Assembly: GCF_033096445.1 (NCBI RefSeq)
Contig: NZ_AP028155.1
Location: 2,919,880-2,983,879, forward strand
Source of the DNA: Butyricimonas faecihominis
Lineage (GTDB): Bacteria > Bacteroidota > Bacteroidia > Bacteroidales > Marinifilaceae
DNA length: 64,000 nt
Direction: 5' to 3'
The translations under genes and the position numbers were made by a program. The notes beneath the pieces are model-generated. The model worked only from the letters and a program-made list of their open reading frames with translations. It had not been told where the DNA came from and ran no database searches. Below, piece after piece: positions 26,165-34,711 of the stretch (its first letter is position 1; each line of letters starts with the position of its first letter).

Positions 26165-26533
26165 TTATTTCATGAATACAAAGTAAACTGCCAGCACCAA
26201 GCAAACACAAGCGGCCAAGTGATTCCACTGGAAGGTTACCCCTTTGAAGAAAAGCATGGAGAAGATAATGAAAATGGTCAGCGTGATCACTTCCTGAACC
26301 ACTTTTAACTGCATCAGCGAAAAAGGCCCCCCGTTCCCAATGAATCCCAAACGATTAGCCGGAACTTGGGCACAATATTCGAACAAAGCAATACTCCATG
26401 AAAACAAGATTACCCCGAAGAGAGGCCAGTTATCTATCCATTTCATTTCCTGTAACTTCAGATGGCCATACCAAGCAAAAGTCATGAATACGTTCGAAAC
26501 GATCAGCAATAATATCGCATAAAGTCCTTGCAT
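26165..26533 (-). CDS. DUF486 (DMT superfamily) membrane protein
   Basis: 122 residues with four hydrophobic helices. FMTFAWYGHLKLQ, the central ALFEYCAQVPANRLG and the GGPFSLMQLKVVQEVITLTI segment are diagnostic for DUF486, a small family related to the drug/metabolite transporters. Full family length. It is a single gene with no linked partner; substrate unknown. Confidence 0.9.
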   Translation of the reverse strand: MQGLYAILLLIVSNVFMTFAWYGHLKLQEMKWIDNWPLFGVILFSWSIALFEYCAQVPANRLGFIGNGGPFSLMQLKVVQEVITLTIFIIFSMLFFKGVTFQWNHLAACVCLVLAVYFVFMK

Positions 26534-26628
26534 ACTGTATTTTTTAATCTATTTATAAGTCTTCAGAAGACGGCACAAAAATACAAATTCTCAAAGAAAT
26601 TCGTGAAATAGACCACAAATATTACATC

Positions 26629-26661
26629 ACTCGACTATTCTTCCACTATTCTTCCACTATT
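26629..26661 (+). repeat. 11-bp tandem repeats (CTTCCACTATT)
   Basis: ACTCGACTATT, CTTCCACTATT and CTTCCACTATT are consecutive 11-mers (26629-26661), followed by a degenerate fourth unit. They lie between DUF486 and the LruC-domain gene, about 60 bp before a -7 box. A related set occurs at 59346-59389. Confidence 0.6.
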
Positions 26662-26719
26662 CATTCCATAAGGAAACAAATAGCATACTATATTGCAATA
26701 TTTGCAAGCAAAACTTCCG

Positions 26720-26727
26720 TACTTTTG
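26720..26727 (+). promoter_or_regulatory. -7 promoter element of the LruC-domain gene
   Basis: TACTTTTG matches TAnnTTTG and is 18 nt before the ATG at 26746. A TTTG at 26701-26704 is 15 bp upstream, shorter than the usual 19. Confidence 0.45.
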
Positions 26728-26745
26728 TAAAAAATATAAAGGACA

Positions 26746-28782
26746 ATGAATAATTACAAGCATGTATGCATGTTACTACTAGGATGGTTGACGTGTATAG
26801 TATTGTTTTCAGCCTGTAAAAAGGATGTCTACGATCCAAACAAGAATGAACCGGCAAAAGATATTTTTGACTTCGCCACCACCGTCGATAAGTCTTTGGA
26901 CATTGATTATGGCATGAAAGGTAACAAAGCCGTGTTCGAGGTATTCACGGAAGATCCCGTTATTTTAGAAAACGGAAAAGCCAAGAAAAAAGAAAATGTA
27001 AAATCCATTTTAAAAGCGTACACGGATGAAGATTGTACATACTCCGGTATTGTCAATTTGCCAACAGCTTGCACGAAAATTTACCTGTATTCGGAGAATT
27101 ATATTCTACCGACCAGCGTGGAAGTCGAGGTCGAAAATTCGGGAATTAAATTCAACCTGAAAGATTATATCAAAAATCTTCAACCAAGCACGCCGGTCAT
27201 GACATCCCAGATGGCGATCATGGACAAAGCGCTATCCAGAGCATACACGGAAACGAACCCGTACAACATTCAGTTCCTTGGAGGATATGATAATAACGGG
27301 ATGCCGGATTATCTTCTAAGGGAAGAACATAACGGGATCACGTACCCGGTTGCCGTTGATGTACCCAACGGACTAGTAAACCGGTTAAACGATGTTTTGA
27401 CCGCCAAAGATAACTCTAGCTTTGCTGTTTCGACAAAAGTTATAAACACGAATGTCTTGAAAGATGCTAGCATTAAATTGACATTCCTTGGAGAAGAGGC
27501 CGAATACCGGAATGCAATCGGTTACTACTATTACGAAACCCAGAATCCACCAAGCGCGGAAGAGTTCGAATCCCTACCCAAATACATCGCTTTCCCAAAT
27601 TGTTCTACATGGGGGTCAAACTCCGGAATCACAAGTAATTATATGCCCCCATTATGGTCTGGTCATCAGATTCAACTCAAATATTTTGACAAAAACGGGA
27701 AAGAGACAAATGTATTCCCGGCAGGCATCACTATCGGATGGTTTATGATTCCGGATGGGTTTGAAGTTTACAAACAAGCATCAGGAAATAAAGTTAACAT
27801 TGTGAATCCGAAATATGGTATCCGGTATTCGAATAATGAATTCAATAAAGACAATAAAAGTGTATGCATAAGCCTATACGACGAGAAAAGTAAAACTACT
27901 GTAAACGGTTTCGAGGACGGAGGAGACAAGGATTACAAAGATGTTTTTTTCTACTTGACCTCCACTCCCGAAGAGGCGATCTATGACCCGAACAAGCCAA
28001 CAACCGACCCGGATGAAGAATATCCACCCATTGAAAGTGACGCCCTCGAAGGTACGTTAGTATTCGAGGATTTATGGCCCAGTCAGGGAGATTATGACAT
28101 GAATGATGTTGTTGTCACGTATCATACCACATTCACAACTGACAAGGACAATAAAATTATTGGGATCAAAGACATATTCACTCCAATCCATGCAGGCGGA
28201 GCTTTAAAAAGCGCTTTCGGTTATCAAATGAACATGGACAAGAGTGATATTGACAATATTAAAATCGAGAATTCCTCATCAACCGCCCTCAACGAGAATG
28301 GAATGGAAATCAACCAAGATAAACCAACATTTATGTTGTTTGATGACATTCAACAAGCTGTTAAAAACGGAGCGATAACCGTTACCTTGGAACTGGCCGG
28401 AAAGAACTCGATCAATGATGTCTCAAGAAAAAAACTTTACAATCCATTTATCTGTGTCAGCACGGATGGATTCAATGCAACAAGCAAAGAAGCTCGTCGT
28501 GAAATTCATCTCACAAATTATCCCCCGACCCCGTTTGCCAATTTGTATTTCTTCGGACGTAATAATGATAAAAGTTCGTTGGATCAAGAAGGAAATCCTA
28601 TCGGACCCAATTACTATGTCGCTGAAGATAACTATCCCTTCGCCATCGATCTTCCTATCACAGATTATCAGATACCGGATGAGAGTGTAAAAATTGACAA
28701 GTTCTACCCGGGGTTCTATAAATGGGCAAAAAGTAAAGGCGAAGAAAATAAAGACTGGTATGAATACCCAGCCTCCAAATAA
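26746..28782 (+). CDS. LruC-domain surface lipoprotein with DUF4114
   Basis: 678 residues; lipobox VLFSAC followed by KKDVYD. The middle (about 285-405) fits DUF4114 (YYYYETQNPPSAEEF, ITIGWFMIPDGFEVY, GFEDGGDKDYKDVFFYLTST). The C-terminal ~250 residues are the LruC domain (GTLVFEDLWPSQGDYDMNDV, VVTYHTTF, AGGALKSAFGYQM, GNPIGPNYYVAEDNYPFAID). The acidic GDYDMNDVVV and GGDKDYKDV segments suggest calcium sites. Function of the family is unknown; it is a common large surface protein of gut Bacteroidota. It is transcribed alone and has a good terminator. Confidence 0.88.
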   Translation: MNNYKHVCMLLLGWLTCIVLFSACKKDVYDPNKNEPAKDIFDFATTVDKSLDIDYGMKGNKAVFEVFTEDPVILENGKAKKKENVKSILKAYTDEDCTYSGIVNLPTACTKIYLYSENYILPTSVEVEVENSGIKFNLKDYIKNLQPSTPVMTSQMAIMDKALSRAYTETNPYNIQFLGGYDNNGMPDYLLREEHNGITYPVAVDVPNGLVNRLNDVLTAKDNSSFAVSTKVINTNVLKDASIKLTFLGEEAEYRNAIGYYYYETQNPPSAEEFESLPKYIAFPNCSTWGSNSGITSNYMPPLWSGHQIQLKYFDKNGKETNVFPAGITIGWFMIPDGFEVYKQASGNKVNIVNPKYGIRYSNNEFNKDNKSVCISLYDEKSKTTVNGFEDGGDKDYKDVFFYLTSTPEEAIYDPNKPTTDPDEEYPPIESDALEGTLVFEDLWPSQGDYDMNDVVVTYHTTFTTDKDNKIIGIKDIFTPIHAGGALKSAFGYQMNMDKSDIDNIKIENSSSTALNENGMEINQDKPTFMLFDDIQQAVKNGAITVTLELAGKNSINDVSRKKLYNPFICVSTDGFNATSKEARREIHLTNYPPTPFANLYFFGRNNDKSSLDQEGNPIGPNYYVAEDNYPFAIDLPITDYQIPDESVKIDKFYPGFYKWAKSKGEENKDWYEYPASK

Positions 28783-28815
28783 TACTGATTTTAATAAGTA
28801 TTTCATATCACGATC

Positions 28816-28850
28816 TCAGAGACAGGCCTACCAGCCTGCCTCTGATTTTT
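28816..28850 (+). terminator. Rho-independent terminator after the LruC-domain gene
   Basis: TCAGAGACAGGC and GCCTGCCTCTGA form a stem with one mismatch around CTACCA, followed by TTTTT. Confidence 0.8.
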
Positions 28851-28927
28851 ATATATCCACACCCATCGAAAGAAGCAAATTTTTGTTTAAAAAACAAGAA
28901 TTTTAAGAGATTTCAGTCTGTAAACAC

Positions 28928-28935
28928 TATCTTTG
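28928..28935 (+). promoter_or_regulatory. -7 promoter element of the AAA/DUF4435 cassette
   Basis: TATCTTTG, 40 nt before the ATG at 28976. The -33 region is not well conserved. Confidence 0.45.
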
Positions 28936-28975
28936 TTCAAATAACGGATAAACTTTACCATCAAAGTGCAGTATC

Positions 28976-29812
28976 ATGAAAGCGAACAAGATTCAGAAAA
29001 TAGAGATCCGCAATATATGGGGAAAATATAATTTCCGGTGGGAAAATCTCAATCCCGACGTGAATATCCTGACAGGTATTAACGGTAGCGGGAAAACCAC
29101 ATTCTTCAATATTATTGACGCCTTACTTTCGGCAGATATTAAACGCTTGAAATTGTACAACATCGAGGCCGAGGTCACTATTGACGACATCTTGATCAGT
29201 TTCCGGAAAGATAGTACCCTAGCATCTGTAAGACAAAAGTTAGCCGGGGTGAACTATTTAAAGATCAGCACCTTTGACGTACCAATCCGAGACCGTCGAA
29301 AAATGGGTAAAGAAGATAGTCCCTTACTCAGCGAGTTAAAGGAAATCGTGTACAGCGTGGGCGAGAATAACAATTCGTTTTCTGATTACCGCCTTCGGGC
29401 CACGAATTTTCCGGATCAGGCGGAAAAGATCAACCGCAGGATTCGCAAATTTTACGACACGGTGAACCACTTGTTTGCCGGAACAGGGAAGACCATCGAG
29501 ATTGACCCAATGACGAATCAATTGGTCTTCCGGGATGGAGATGAAATTATCCATCTTTACAAGCTATCGTCGGGAGAGAAACAATTACTAATTATTCTGC
29601 TCCGCGTGTTCCTGATGGACGAACAACCTTACATCCTGCTTATGGATGAACCGGAAATCTCGTTACATATCGAGTGGCAGTACCGCCTTTTTGAAGAAAT
29701 TCAAAAACTGAACCCGCATTGCCAAATCATTACCTCTACCCACTCCCCGAGCCTGTTCGGTGATGGCTGGGGGGACAAGTTGGTATTCATCGAAGACCTA
29801 TTGATTCACTAA
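28976..29812 (+). CDS. AAA (ABC-like/AAA_15) ATPase, partner of DUF4435 protein
   Basis: 278 residues. Walker A TGINGSGKTT (about 33-42), ABC-type signature LSSGEKQLLIILLR, Walker B ILLMDEPEISLH and a terminal H-loop TSTHSPSLF give an SMC/OLD-like ATPase head without a long coiled coil. It is shorter than AriA of PARIS (about 450 residues) but sits directly before a DUF4435 gene, the same arrangement as AriA-AriB. A role in phage defence or in nucleic-acid sensing is inferred from this pairing. It has a separate promoter box upstream; the DUF4435 gene follows after 100 nt. Confidence 0.85.
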   Translation: MKANKIQKIEIRNIWGKYNFRWENLNPDVNILTGINGSGKTTFFNIIDALLSADIKRLKLYNIEAEVTIDDILISFRKDSTLASVRQKLAGVNYLKISTFDVPIRDRRKMGKEDSPLLSELKEIVYSVGENNNSFSDYRLRATNFPDQAEKINRRIRKFYDTVNHLFAGTGKTIEIDPMTNQLVFRDGDEIIHLYKLSSGEKQLLIILLRVFLMDEQPYILLMDEPEISLHIEWQYRLFEEIQKLNPHCQIITSTHSPSLFGDGWGDKLVFIEDLLIH

Positions 29813-29826
29813 CCTGATCAATTTTA

Positions 29827-29909
29827 GATTTATGATTTTAGATTCCAACCCAGCTCTTTTAATCGTAGATTGATGGTCTTTTTACATTTTCAATTCTCAA
29901 TTTTCAATT
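29827..29909 (+). repeat. Two dispersed A/T-rich spacer repeats
   Basis: GATTTATGATTTTAGATTCC (29827-29846) is the exact reverse complement of 21117-21136 upstream of btuC. The 23 nt at 29887-29909 match 24093-24115 in reverse complement. Both fill the 100-nt gap between the two genes of the cassette. Confidence 0.5.
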
Positions 29910-29912
29910 GTT

Positions 29913-30869
29913 ATGTTTTCTCCTCCCGTATCTAAAGAAAAATATTATTATCACGCAGCCAAACGTTTTATGATGGACGCACAGCTCTTGCGTTGTAGGG
30001 CAGCTATTCACGTGGAAGATAAAGACGATATTGTTTTCTGGAGCAATATTTTCAAGCATTTCCGCCCGAATGACCGGTTTCATTTTATCGCGGGTTCCCG
30101 GAACGAACGGGGCCATGAAACCAGAGGCGTGACGCAATGTCTGAAATATGTCAAATACTTAAACCCGAAGTTTTTTATCTGCATAGACAGTGACTATCGC
30201 TATTTGTTGCAAGAACAAGGGATTGATGTTAAACATTACATTTTCCAGACCTATACCTACTCTTTCGAGAACCATCATTGCTATGACAAGGGGTTGAACG
30301 AGTTATGCTACCGGATCACGACCCTACCTAATAACGTGTTCGATTTTCACCAATTTCTGAAAGAGTATTCGAATATCGTGTACAAATTATTCCTGTGGCA
30401 TCTATATTTCCTAGTGGCAGATCCCAAACGATTCTCGATCGCTGATTTCAACGAACTGATTTCGTTTCAATGGCAACGTCGACCGGACATCCGACAGAAC
30501 GGACGCCACGAGTTAAACAAGTTGAAAGGACGGATCGAACAAAAACTTGCCCAACTCCGGAAGAATTACCCCAAAGCGAACCTTTCCATACTGGAAGAAA
30601 AATACCAAAAGATGGGGCTGACCCCGGACACCACGTATCTCTTTATCCGGGGGCATAATATTTATGATATGGTTTACATGCTGAACCGGGAAGTTTGTAA
30701 AAAGGTACTGAGAATCGCGAAAGATTCGTATTCCGGTTCACAACAACCGCCTCATGTCAACCTTTTTGGTTACCGGAACAGTATTGACGATCAATTGAAA
30801 AAGAATTTACATTTCGGGGCTTATCCCGCCATTCGCAAGATAGAGGAAGACGTTCATCTTCTATTCTAA
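29913..30869 (+). CDS. DUF4435 (TOPRIM-like) protein, possible AriB-type effector
   Basis: 318 residues. TOPRIM-like acidic motifs are visible: IHVEDKDDIVFW (E35, D36, D39) and FICIDSDYRYL (D92, D94), the residues needed for metal-dependent nuclease activity in the AriB effector of PARIS. The C-terminal half (FYDTV-like helices, YLFIRGHNIYDMVYM) matches the DUF4435 C-terminal region. It is probably co-transcribed with the AAA ATPase upstream. Its stop codon overlaps the stop of the convergent gene (CTAA). Conserved AAA-DUF4435 pairs are common in Bacteroidota and may not all be defence systems. Confidence 0.85.
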   Translation: MFSPPVSKEKYYYHAAKRFMMDAQLLRCRAAIHVEDKDDIVFWSNIFKHFRPNDRFHFIAGSRNERGHETRGVTQCLKYVKYLNPKFFICIDSDYRYLLQEQGIDVKHYIFQTYTYSFENHHCYDKGLNELCYRITTLPNNVFDFHQFLKEYSNIVYKLFLWHLYFLVADPKRFSIADFNELISFQWQRRPDIRQNGRHELNKLKGRIEQKLAQLRKNYPKANLSILEEKYQKMGLTPDTTYLFIRGHNIYDMVYMLNREVCKKVLRIAKDSYSGSQQPPHVNLFGYRNSIDDQLKKNLHFGAYPAIRKIEEDVHLLF

Positions 30870-32134
30870 GGTTTCCTCCCGGAAGGTAACACCTCCAAGA
30901 TGGCTTTATGGGATTCGCCATTCTTTCCAATCGTGAAATGAATACGGGCTTGTATTCGCTTACCGGATGGCGTGTTCTCCCATTTAGGCCCCTCGGCCAA
31001 CAATCGAATAACCTCTTTATTGCTCTCCTTCGAGAAACCATCCTCTATCCGGATTCGGCTGGGGACTTTCTTCCTGTTCAACTCGAATGAAAGTATTACA
31101 GCCCCCATTTTATTCGAATCCAAGTCGGTTTTCGGATAGCGCAAAGCTTTTTCCATATATTGATTGAAATGGAGGACATCATCTTTAGATACCAACGTAT
31201 CAAGTACAACATTTTGTCGACTGGTTATAACAGAAACTTCCTGCATTTTTATATTGGACATTTCTACCTCTTTCTTTTTTGCAACACCATAACCGGTAAC
31301 AACAACCTCATTCATTTTTTCTGCATCTTCTTCCATCTTCACTTGCAATTCGTCTCCCGCCTTAACCAAAATATGCTGAGATTTCATCCCGATAAAAGAA
31401 AAGGTAAGTAAACCCTCTGATGTAGGAAGATCCAAACTAAAGTGGCCGTTGGCATCCGTGACTACCCCCATCGTCGAGCCGGAAAGGAGTACTGTCACTC
31501 CCGCTAAAGGATTGTCCTTCCCATCCGTTATCATACCCGACACGTGATTATCGTTTACTTTCATTTTCCGGGTTACCAGTCGGGAAGTATCTTCAATCTG
31601 AACACTTGCCAAAGAAACTTCTTGATCAGCAAGTTCCTCCATCACCATCTCCCGTACAGAATCCTTTTTTCTTGCTACCCGGTTATCCGAGCGTAACAAC
31701 TGTTTTTTATCGCCCGGAGGCACTGTCAAAGAATCCGTTTTATCAAATAAATCTATTGTGTTTCCACTTTCAAGTGTCAGTATCGCTCTCTCTTTGGTTT
31801 TCACCGAATCAGATAATTGAGCAACTACCATCACGGGTACATCAAAAGTTTTCTCTTGCCGGGTAAACCACCATGTCCCGCAAGCTAGCAAAATAGCAAA
31901 CGAGGCTGCAATATACATCCATGTCCGTTTTTGTTTACGAGATGAACGGGAGCGCTCGTTCAACTGGCGTTCCAGACGAATCAGGCCATCAAGAGGATCA
32001 CCGGGAGTCGAAGTCAACCCCTCCAATGCCTCGAACAAGAACGGATCGGACAAAGCCTCCCGCTCCATACGGTTAGCAGCCTTACCTTTCCGGTTGCCAT
32101 GCAGGTATTCTTTTATGTCGTCAATCCGTTTCAT
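30866..32134 (-). CDS. Anti-sigma-like membrane protein with carboxypeptidase-regulatory-like and TonB C-terminal domains
   Basis: 422 residues. A cytoplasmic N-terminus of about 70 residues is followed by one membrane helix (TWMYIAASFAILLACGTWWF, 71-90). A periplasmic linker leads to a CarboxypepD_reg-like domain (about 195-275: VSGMITDGKDNPLAGVTVLL, GVVTDANGHFSLDLPTSEG), a plug-like NEVVVTGYG motif, and a TonB-C-type domain (about 320-415: FNQYMEKALRYPKTDL, GAVILSFELNRKKVPSRIRI). It overlaps the upstream sigma gene by 14 nt, so it probably acts as the anti-sigma partner. The combination of a SusC-like N-terminal module with a TonB C-terminal domain in one anti-sigma candidate is notable. 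Confidence 0.8.
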   Translation of the reverse strand: MKRIDDIKEYLHGNRKGKAANRMEREALSDPFLFEALEGLTSTPGDPLDGLIRLERQLNERSRSSRKQKRTWMYIAASFAILLACGTWWFTRQEKTFDVPVMVVAQLSDSVKTKERAILTLESGNTIDLFDKTDSLTVPPGDKKQLLRSDNRVARKKDSVREMVMEELADQEVSLASVQIEDTSRLVTRKMKVNDNHVSGMITDGKDNPLAGVTVLLSGSTMGVVTDANGHFSLDLPTSEGLLTFSFIGMKSQHILVKAGDELQVKMEEDAEKMNEVVVTGYGVAKKKEVEMSNIKMQEVSVITSRQNVVLDTLVSKDDVLHFNQYMEKALRYPKTDLDSNKMGAVILSFELNRKKVPSRIRIEDGFSKESNKEVIRLLAEGPKWENTPSGKRIQARIHFTIGKNGESHKAILEVLPSGRKP

Positions 32135-32699
32135 TTGATGTTATTCCTTTACGTTCCAAACACAATTTCAAGTTCCGTTTCCCATTCTGGATAAAACTCT
32201 TTACCATTTTCGAAGAAAAACCCGTGCGTTCTTCCACTTCCTTGTACGAAAGTTCATTCAGGAAGAAATATTTCACGCTGACACGTTGTCTTTCAGGCAA
32301 CCCCTCGATACATTCCCGCAACGATTTCTCTCGATTCTCCCTCTCGTTTACAACAGTAAGATGAAAATCATCGCAAAATTCCATAAAAGAATCGTCTAAA
32401 GAAACGGACAAATTTTTACTCCGTTTCCGGATTTCCATCAAGCAGTTATTGCGAATACAAGTATATAGCCAAGCTTTGAAGGATTGTATTTCCGTCTCTT
32501 TTACCTTCACAATCAATTCTTCGAATAGTTGCATAACGGCATCCTGCGCATCTTCCGGTCGCTTCAGATACTTTAAGGCCACCCCATAGACCAAGGGCAT
32601 GTATCTTTTATAAGCCTCCACGAAATACGCCAAGTCACCGCTTTCACAATATCGTTTCAGCAGTTCTTCATCCGTTATGTTCTCTTGACCCCGCTTCAC
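32121..32699 (-). CDS. ECF sigma-70 factor
   Basis: 192 residues. Region 2: YLKRPEDAQDAVMQLFEELI and FKAWLYTCIRNNCLMEIRKR. Region 4: LPERQRVSVKYFFLNELSYK, VEERTGFSSKMVKSFIQNGK. Unlike the three SusCD-linked sigma factors of the window it has no hydrophobic C-terminal tail, and it is paired with a membrane protein of a different architecture. A -7 box TATATTTG lies 20 nt upstream. Divergent from the vWA gene, which may be a target. Confidence 0.9.
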   Translation of the reverse strand: MKRGQENITDEELLKRYCESGDLAYFVEAYKRYMPLVYGVALKYLKRPEDAQDAVMQLFEELIVKVKETEIQSFKAWLYTCIRNNCLMEIRKRSKNLSVSLDDSFMEFCDDFHLTVVNERENREKSLRECIEGLPERQRVSVKYFFLNELSYKEVEERTGFSSKMVKSFIQNGKRNLKLCLERKGITSNETD

Positions 32700-32719
32700 T
32701 ATTTATACATTGATTTTTA

Positions 32720-32727
32720 CAAATATA
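32720..32727 (-). promoter_or_regulatory. -7 promoter element of the sigma gene
   Basis: TATATTTG on the - strand with TTTA 20 bp upstream, 21 nt before the ATG at 32699. Confidence 0.5.
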
Positions 32728-32813
32728 AGAATTAAAAAAATTCTCTCTAAAGATTTATGGAATTTCTTTTCGTCTGTCATCTTAGGATAAAATTAATTTA
32801 AAAATAACAGCTT

Positions 32814-34655
32814 ATGAAAACAAATAGCGTTTTAAAGAAATTAGCATGGGGATTAGTTATATTCATTGGATTATCCAATGTCGTTTTAGCCCAAAAGATT
32901 CAAGTAAGTGGTAAGGTAATGCTTGCCGCGGACAGTTCGGCATTACCCGGGGCAACCGTTCTCATTAAAAACACGAATATTGGCGTAGCCACCAATTCGC
33001 AAGGGGATTACACGATACAGGCGAATGTAGGAGATACCTTACGATTCAGTTTTATCGGGTTAGAAATTTTATATATCCCGGTAAAAGAGAAGACATTAAA
33101 CGTTTACCTGAATACGGATGACGAAACGGCAATGGTAAGCGAGTGCATTGTTACCGGATACGAAACCATACACCACGAAAGTGCCGTGCTTAAACTCCGT
33201 TCCGGAATGCCCGTAACATTAACTTCCGAGCAAAACACGGAAGAGTATAACGAATTCGCCGCAAATTGCTTCCTGTTGGCCTTGGACAAGCCTCTTTCCA
33301 CGTTCTCGATCGACGTGGACAACGCTGCTTATTCTAATGTACGACGTTTTATTAATCAAGGAACTCTTCCTCCTGTCGATGCCATACGCACGGAAGAGTT
33401 CCTGAATTATTTCGCTTATGATTACCCCGCCCCACGAGGAAATGACCCGGTAAGTATCACCACCGAGGTTTCCAACGCCCCATGGAACACGCAGCACAAA
33501 CTGGTACATATCGGGATCAAGGCAAAAGAAATTGCCACGGAAAACCTTCCGGCCTCGAATCTTGTATTCTTGATTGACGTATCCGGTTCCATGGATTTCT
33601 CCAACAAACTCCCGCTGTTGAAATCATCTTTGAAATTACTCGTGAAACAACTTCGTCCACAAGATCGAGTAGCGATTGTTACTTACGCGAACCAAACAAA
33701 AGAAGTACTTACCTCTACCCCGGGAAGTGATAAAGCCAAAATTCTGGCTGCCATCGATGGATTATATGCCAGTGGCGGTACTGCCGGTGGAGATGGAATC
33801 CAAAGAGCCTACCGGGTTGCCGAGAATAATTTTATTAAAGGAGGAAACAATCGCATTATCCTAGCCACAGACGGAGATTTTAACATCGGCATTTCTTCAC
33901 CCAAAGAACTAGAAAAGATGATTGAAACAAAACGGGCTACCGGTATATACCTGACAGTATTAGGTTTCGGAATGGGAAATTATAAAGACAACCGGATGCA
34001 GGTTCTCGCGGAGAAAGGAAACGGGAATCACGCTTATATTGACAACCTGACGGAAGCGAAAAAAGTATTAGTAAACGAATTCGGAGGAACCCTTTTCACG
34101 GTTGCCAAAGATGTAAAGATTCAGGTGGAATTCAATCCGGCTAAAGTTCAAGCTTATCGCCTGATCGGTTACGAAAGCCGCCTGCTGGAAGCGAAAGACT
34201 TCAACGATGACACGAAAGATGCCGGAGAAATGGGAGCCGGACATAGCGTTACTGCCTTGTACGAAATCATCCCGGTCGGAGTTAAAAGTAATTTTGCACC
34301 AAACATCGACCCACTGAAATACCAGAAAACAGGAAAAGATGAAAAGAAAGCCTTAACGGATAGTCCGGAATTATTAACCGTGAAGCTTCGCTATAAACAA
34401 CCGAACTCACATAAAAGTTCTAAAATGGAAGTAGCCGCTATCGACAAAGATACACCTATAAAAAAGAGTTCCGAAAATTTCCGGTTCTCTGCCGCTGTTG
34501 CAGGATTCGGGATGTTATTACAAAATTCGGATTACAAGAACGATTTTACATTCGATAACGTTATCGACCTCGCCAAACAAGCTACAAATTATGACCCGGA
34601 AGGGTATCGAAAAGAGTTTATCCGGCTGGTCGAAAGTGCTGCCTTACTAAAATGA
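32814..34655 (+). CDS. vWA-domain protein with carboxypeptidase-regulatory-like N-terminus (YfbK-like)
   Basis: 613 residues. Signal peptide (ends NVVLAQ), then a CarboxypepD_reg-like domain (about 29-100: VSGKVMLAADSSALPGATVL, GVATNSQGDYTIQANVGDTL) and a TonB-box-like ECIVTGYE. A vWF_A N-terminal region (STFSIDVDNAAYSNVRRFIN) leads to the vWA domain with an intact MIDAS DVSGSMD (D255-S257-S259) and ATDGDFNIG, and a DUF3520 C-terminus (YDPEGYRKEFIRLVESAALL). The same regulatory-like module occurs in the divergent anti-sigma-like protein, which suggests a shared system. It would bind divalent metal and probably a protein ligand in the periplasm or at the surface. Confidence 0.87.
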   Translation: MKTNSVLKKLAWGLVIFIGLSNVVLAQKIQVSGKVMLAADSSALPGATVLIKNTNIGVATNSQGDYTIQANVGDTLRFSFIGLEILYIPVKEKTLNVYLNTDDETAMVSECIVTGYETIHHESAVLKLRSGMPVTLTSEQNTEEYNEFAANCFLLALDKPLSTFSIDVDNAAYSNVRRFINQGTLPPVDAIRTEEFLNYFAYDYPAPRGNDPVSITTEVSNAPWNTQHKLVHIGIKAKEIATENLPASNLVFLIDVSGSMDFSNKLPLLKSSLKLLVKQLRPQDRVAIVTYANQTKEVLTSTPGSDKAKILAAIDGLYASGGTAGGDGIQRAYRVAENNFIKGGNNRIILATDGDFNIGISSPKELEKMIETKRATGIYLTVLGFGMGNYKDNRMQVLAEKGNGNHAYIDNLTEAKKVLVNEFGGTLFTVAKDVKIQVEFNPAKVQAYRLIGYESRLLEAKDFNDDTKDAGEMGAGHSVTALYEIIPVGVKSNFAPNIDPLKYQKTGKDEKKALTDSPELLTVKLRYKQPNSHKSSKMEVAAIDKDTPIKKSSENFRFSAAVAGFGMLLQNSDYKNDFTFDNVIDLAKQATNYDPEGYRKEFIRLVESAALLK

Positions 34656-34662
34656 ATAAAAC

Positions 34663-34697
34663 AAAATTGGCCGGAAAGCTTTCCGGCCAATTTTTAT
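34663..34697. terminator. Bidirectional terminator between convergent genes
   Basis: AAAATTGGCCGGAAAG and CTTTCCGGCCAATTTTT form a perfect 12-bp palindromic stem flanked by A and T runs, which suits termination in both directions. Confidence 0.85.
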
Positions 34698-34711
34698 AAA
34701 GCAATATCACT

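Noticed and set aside
26629-26661. CRISPR-like array
   Set aside because: The 11-bp units are contiguous with no spacers and there are no cas genes in the window.
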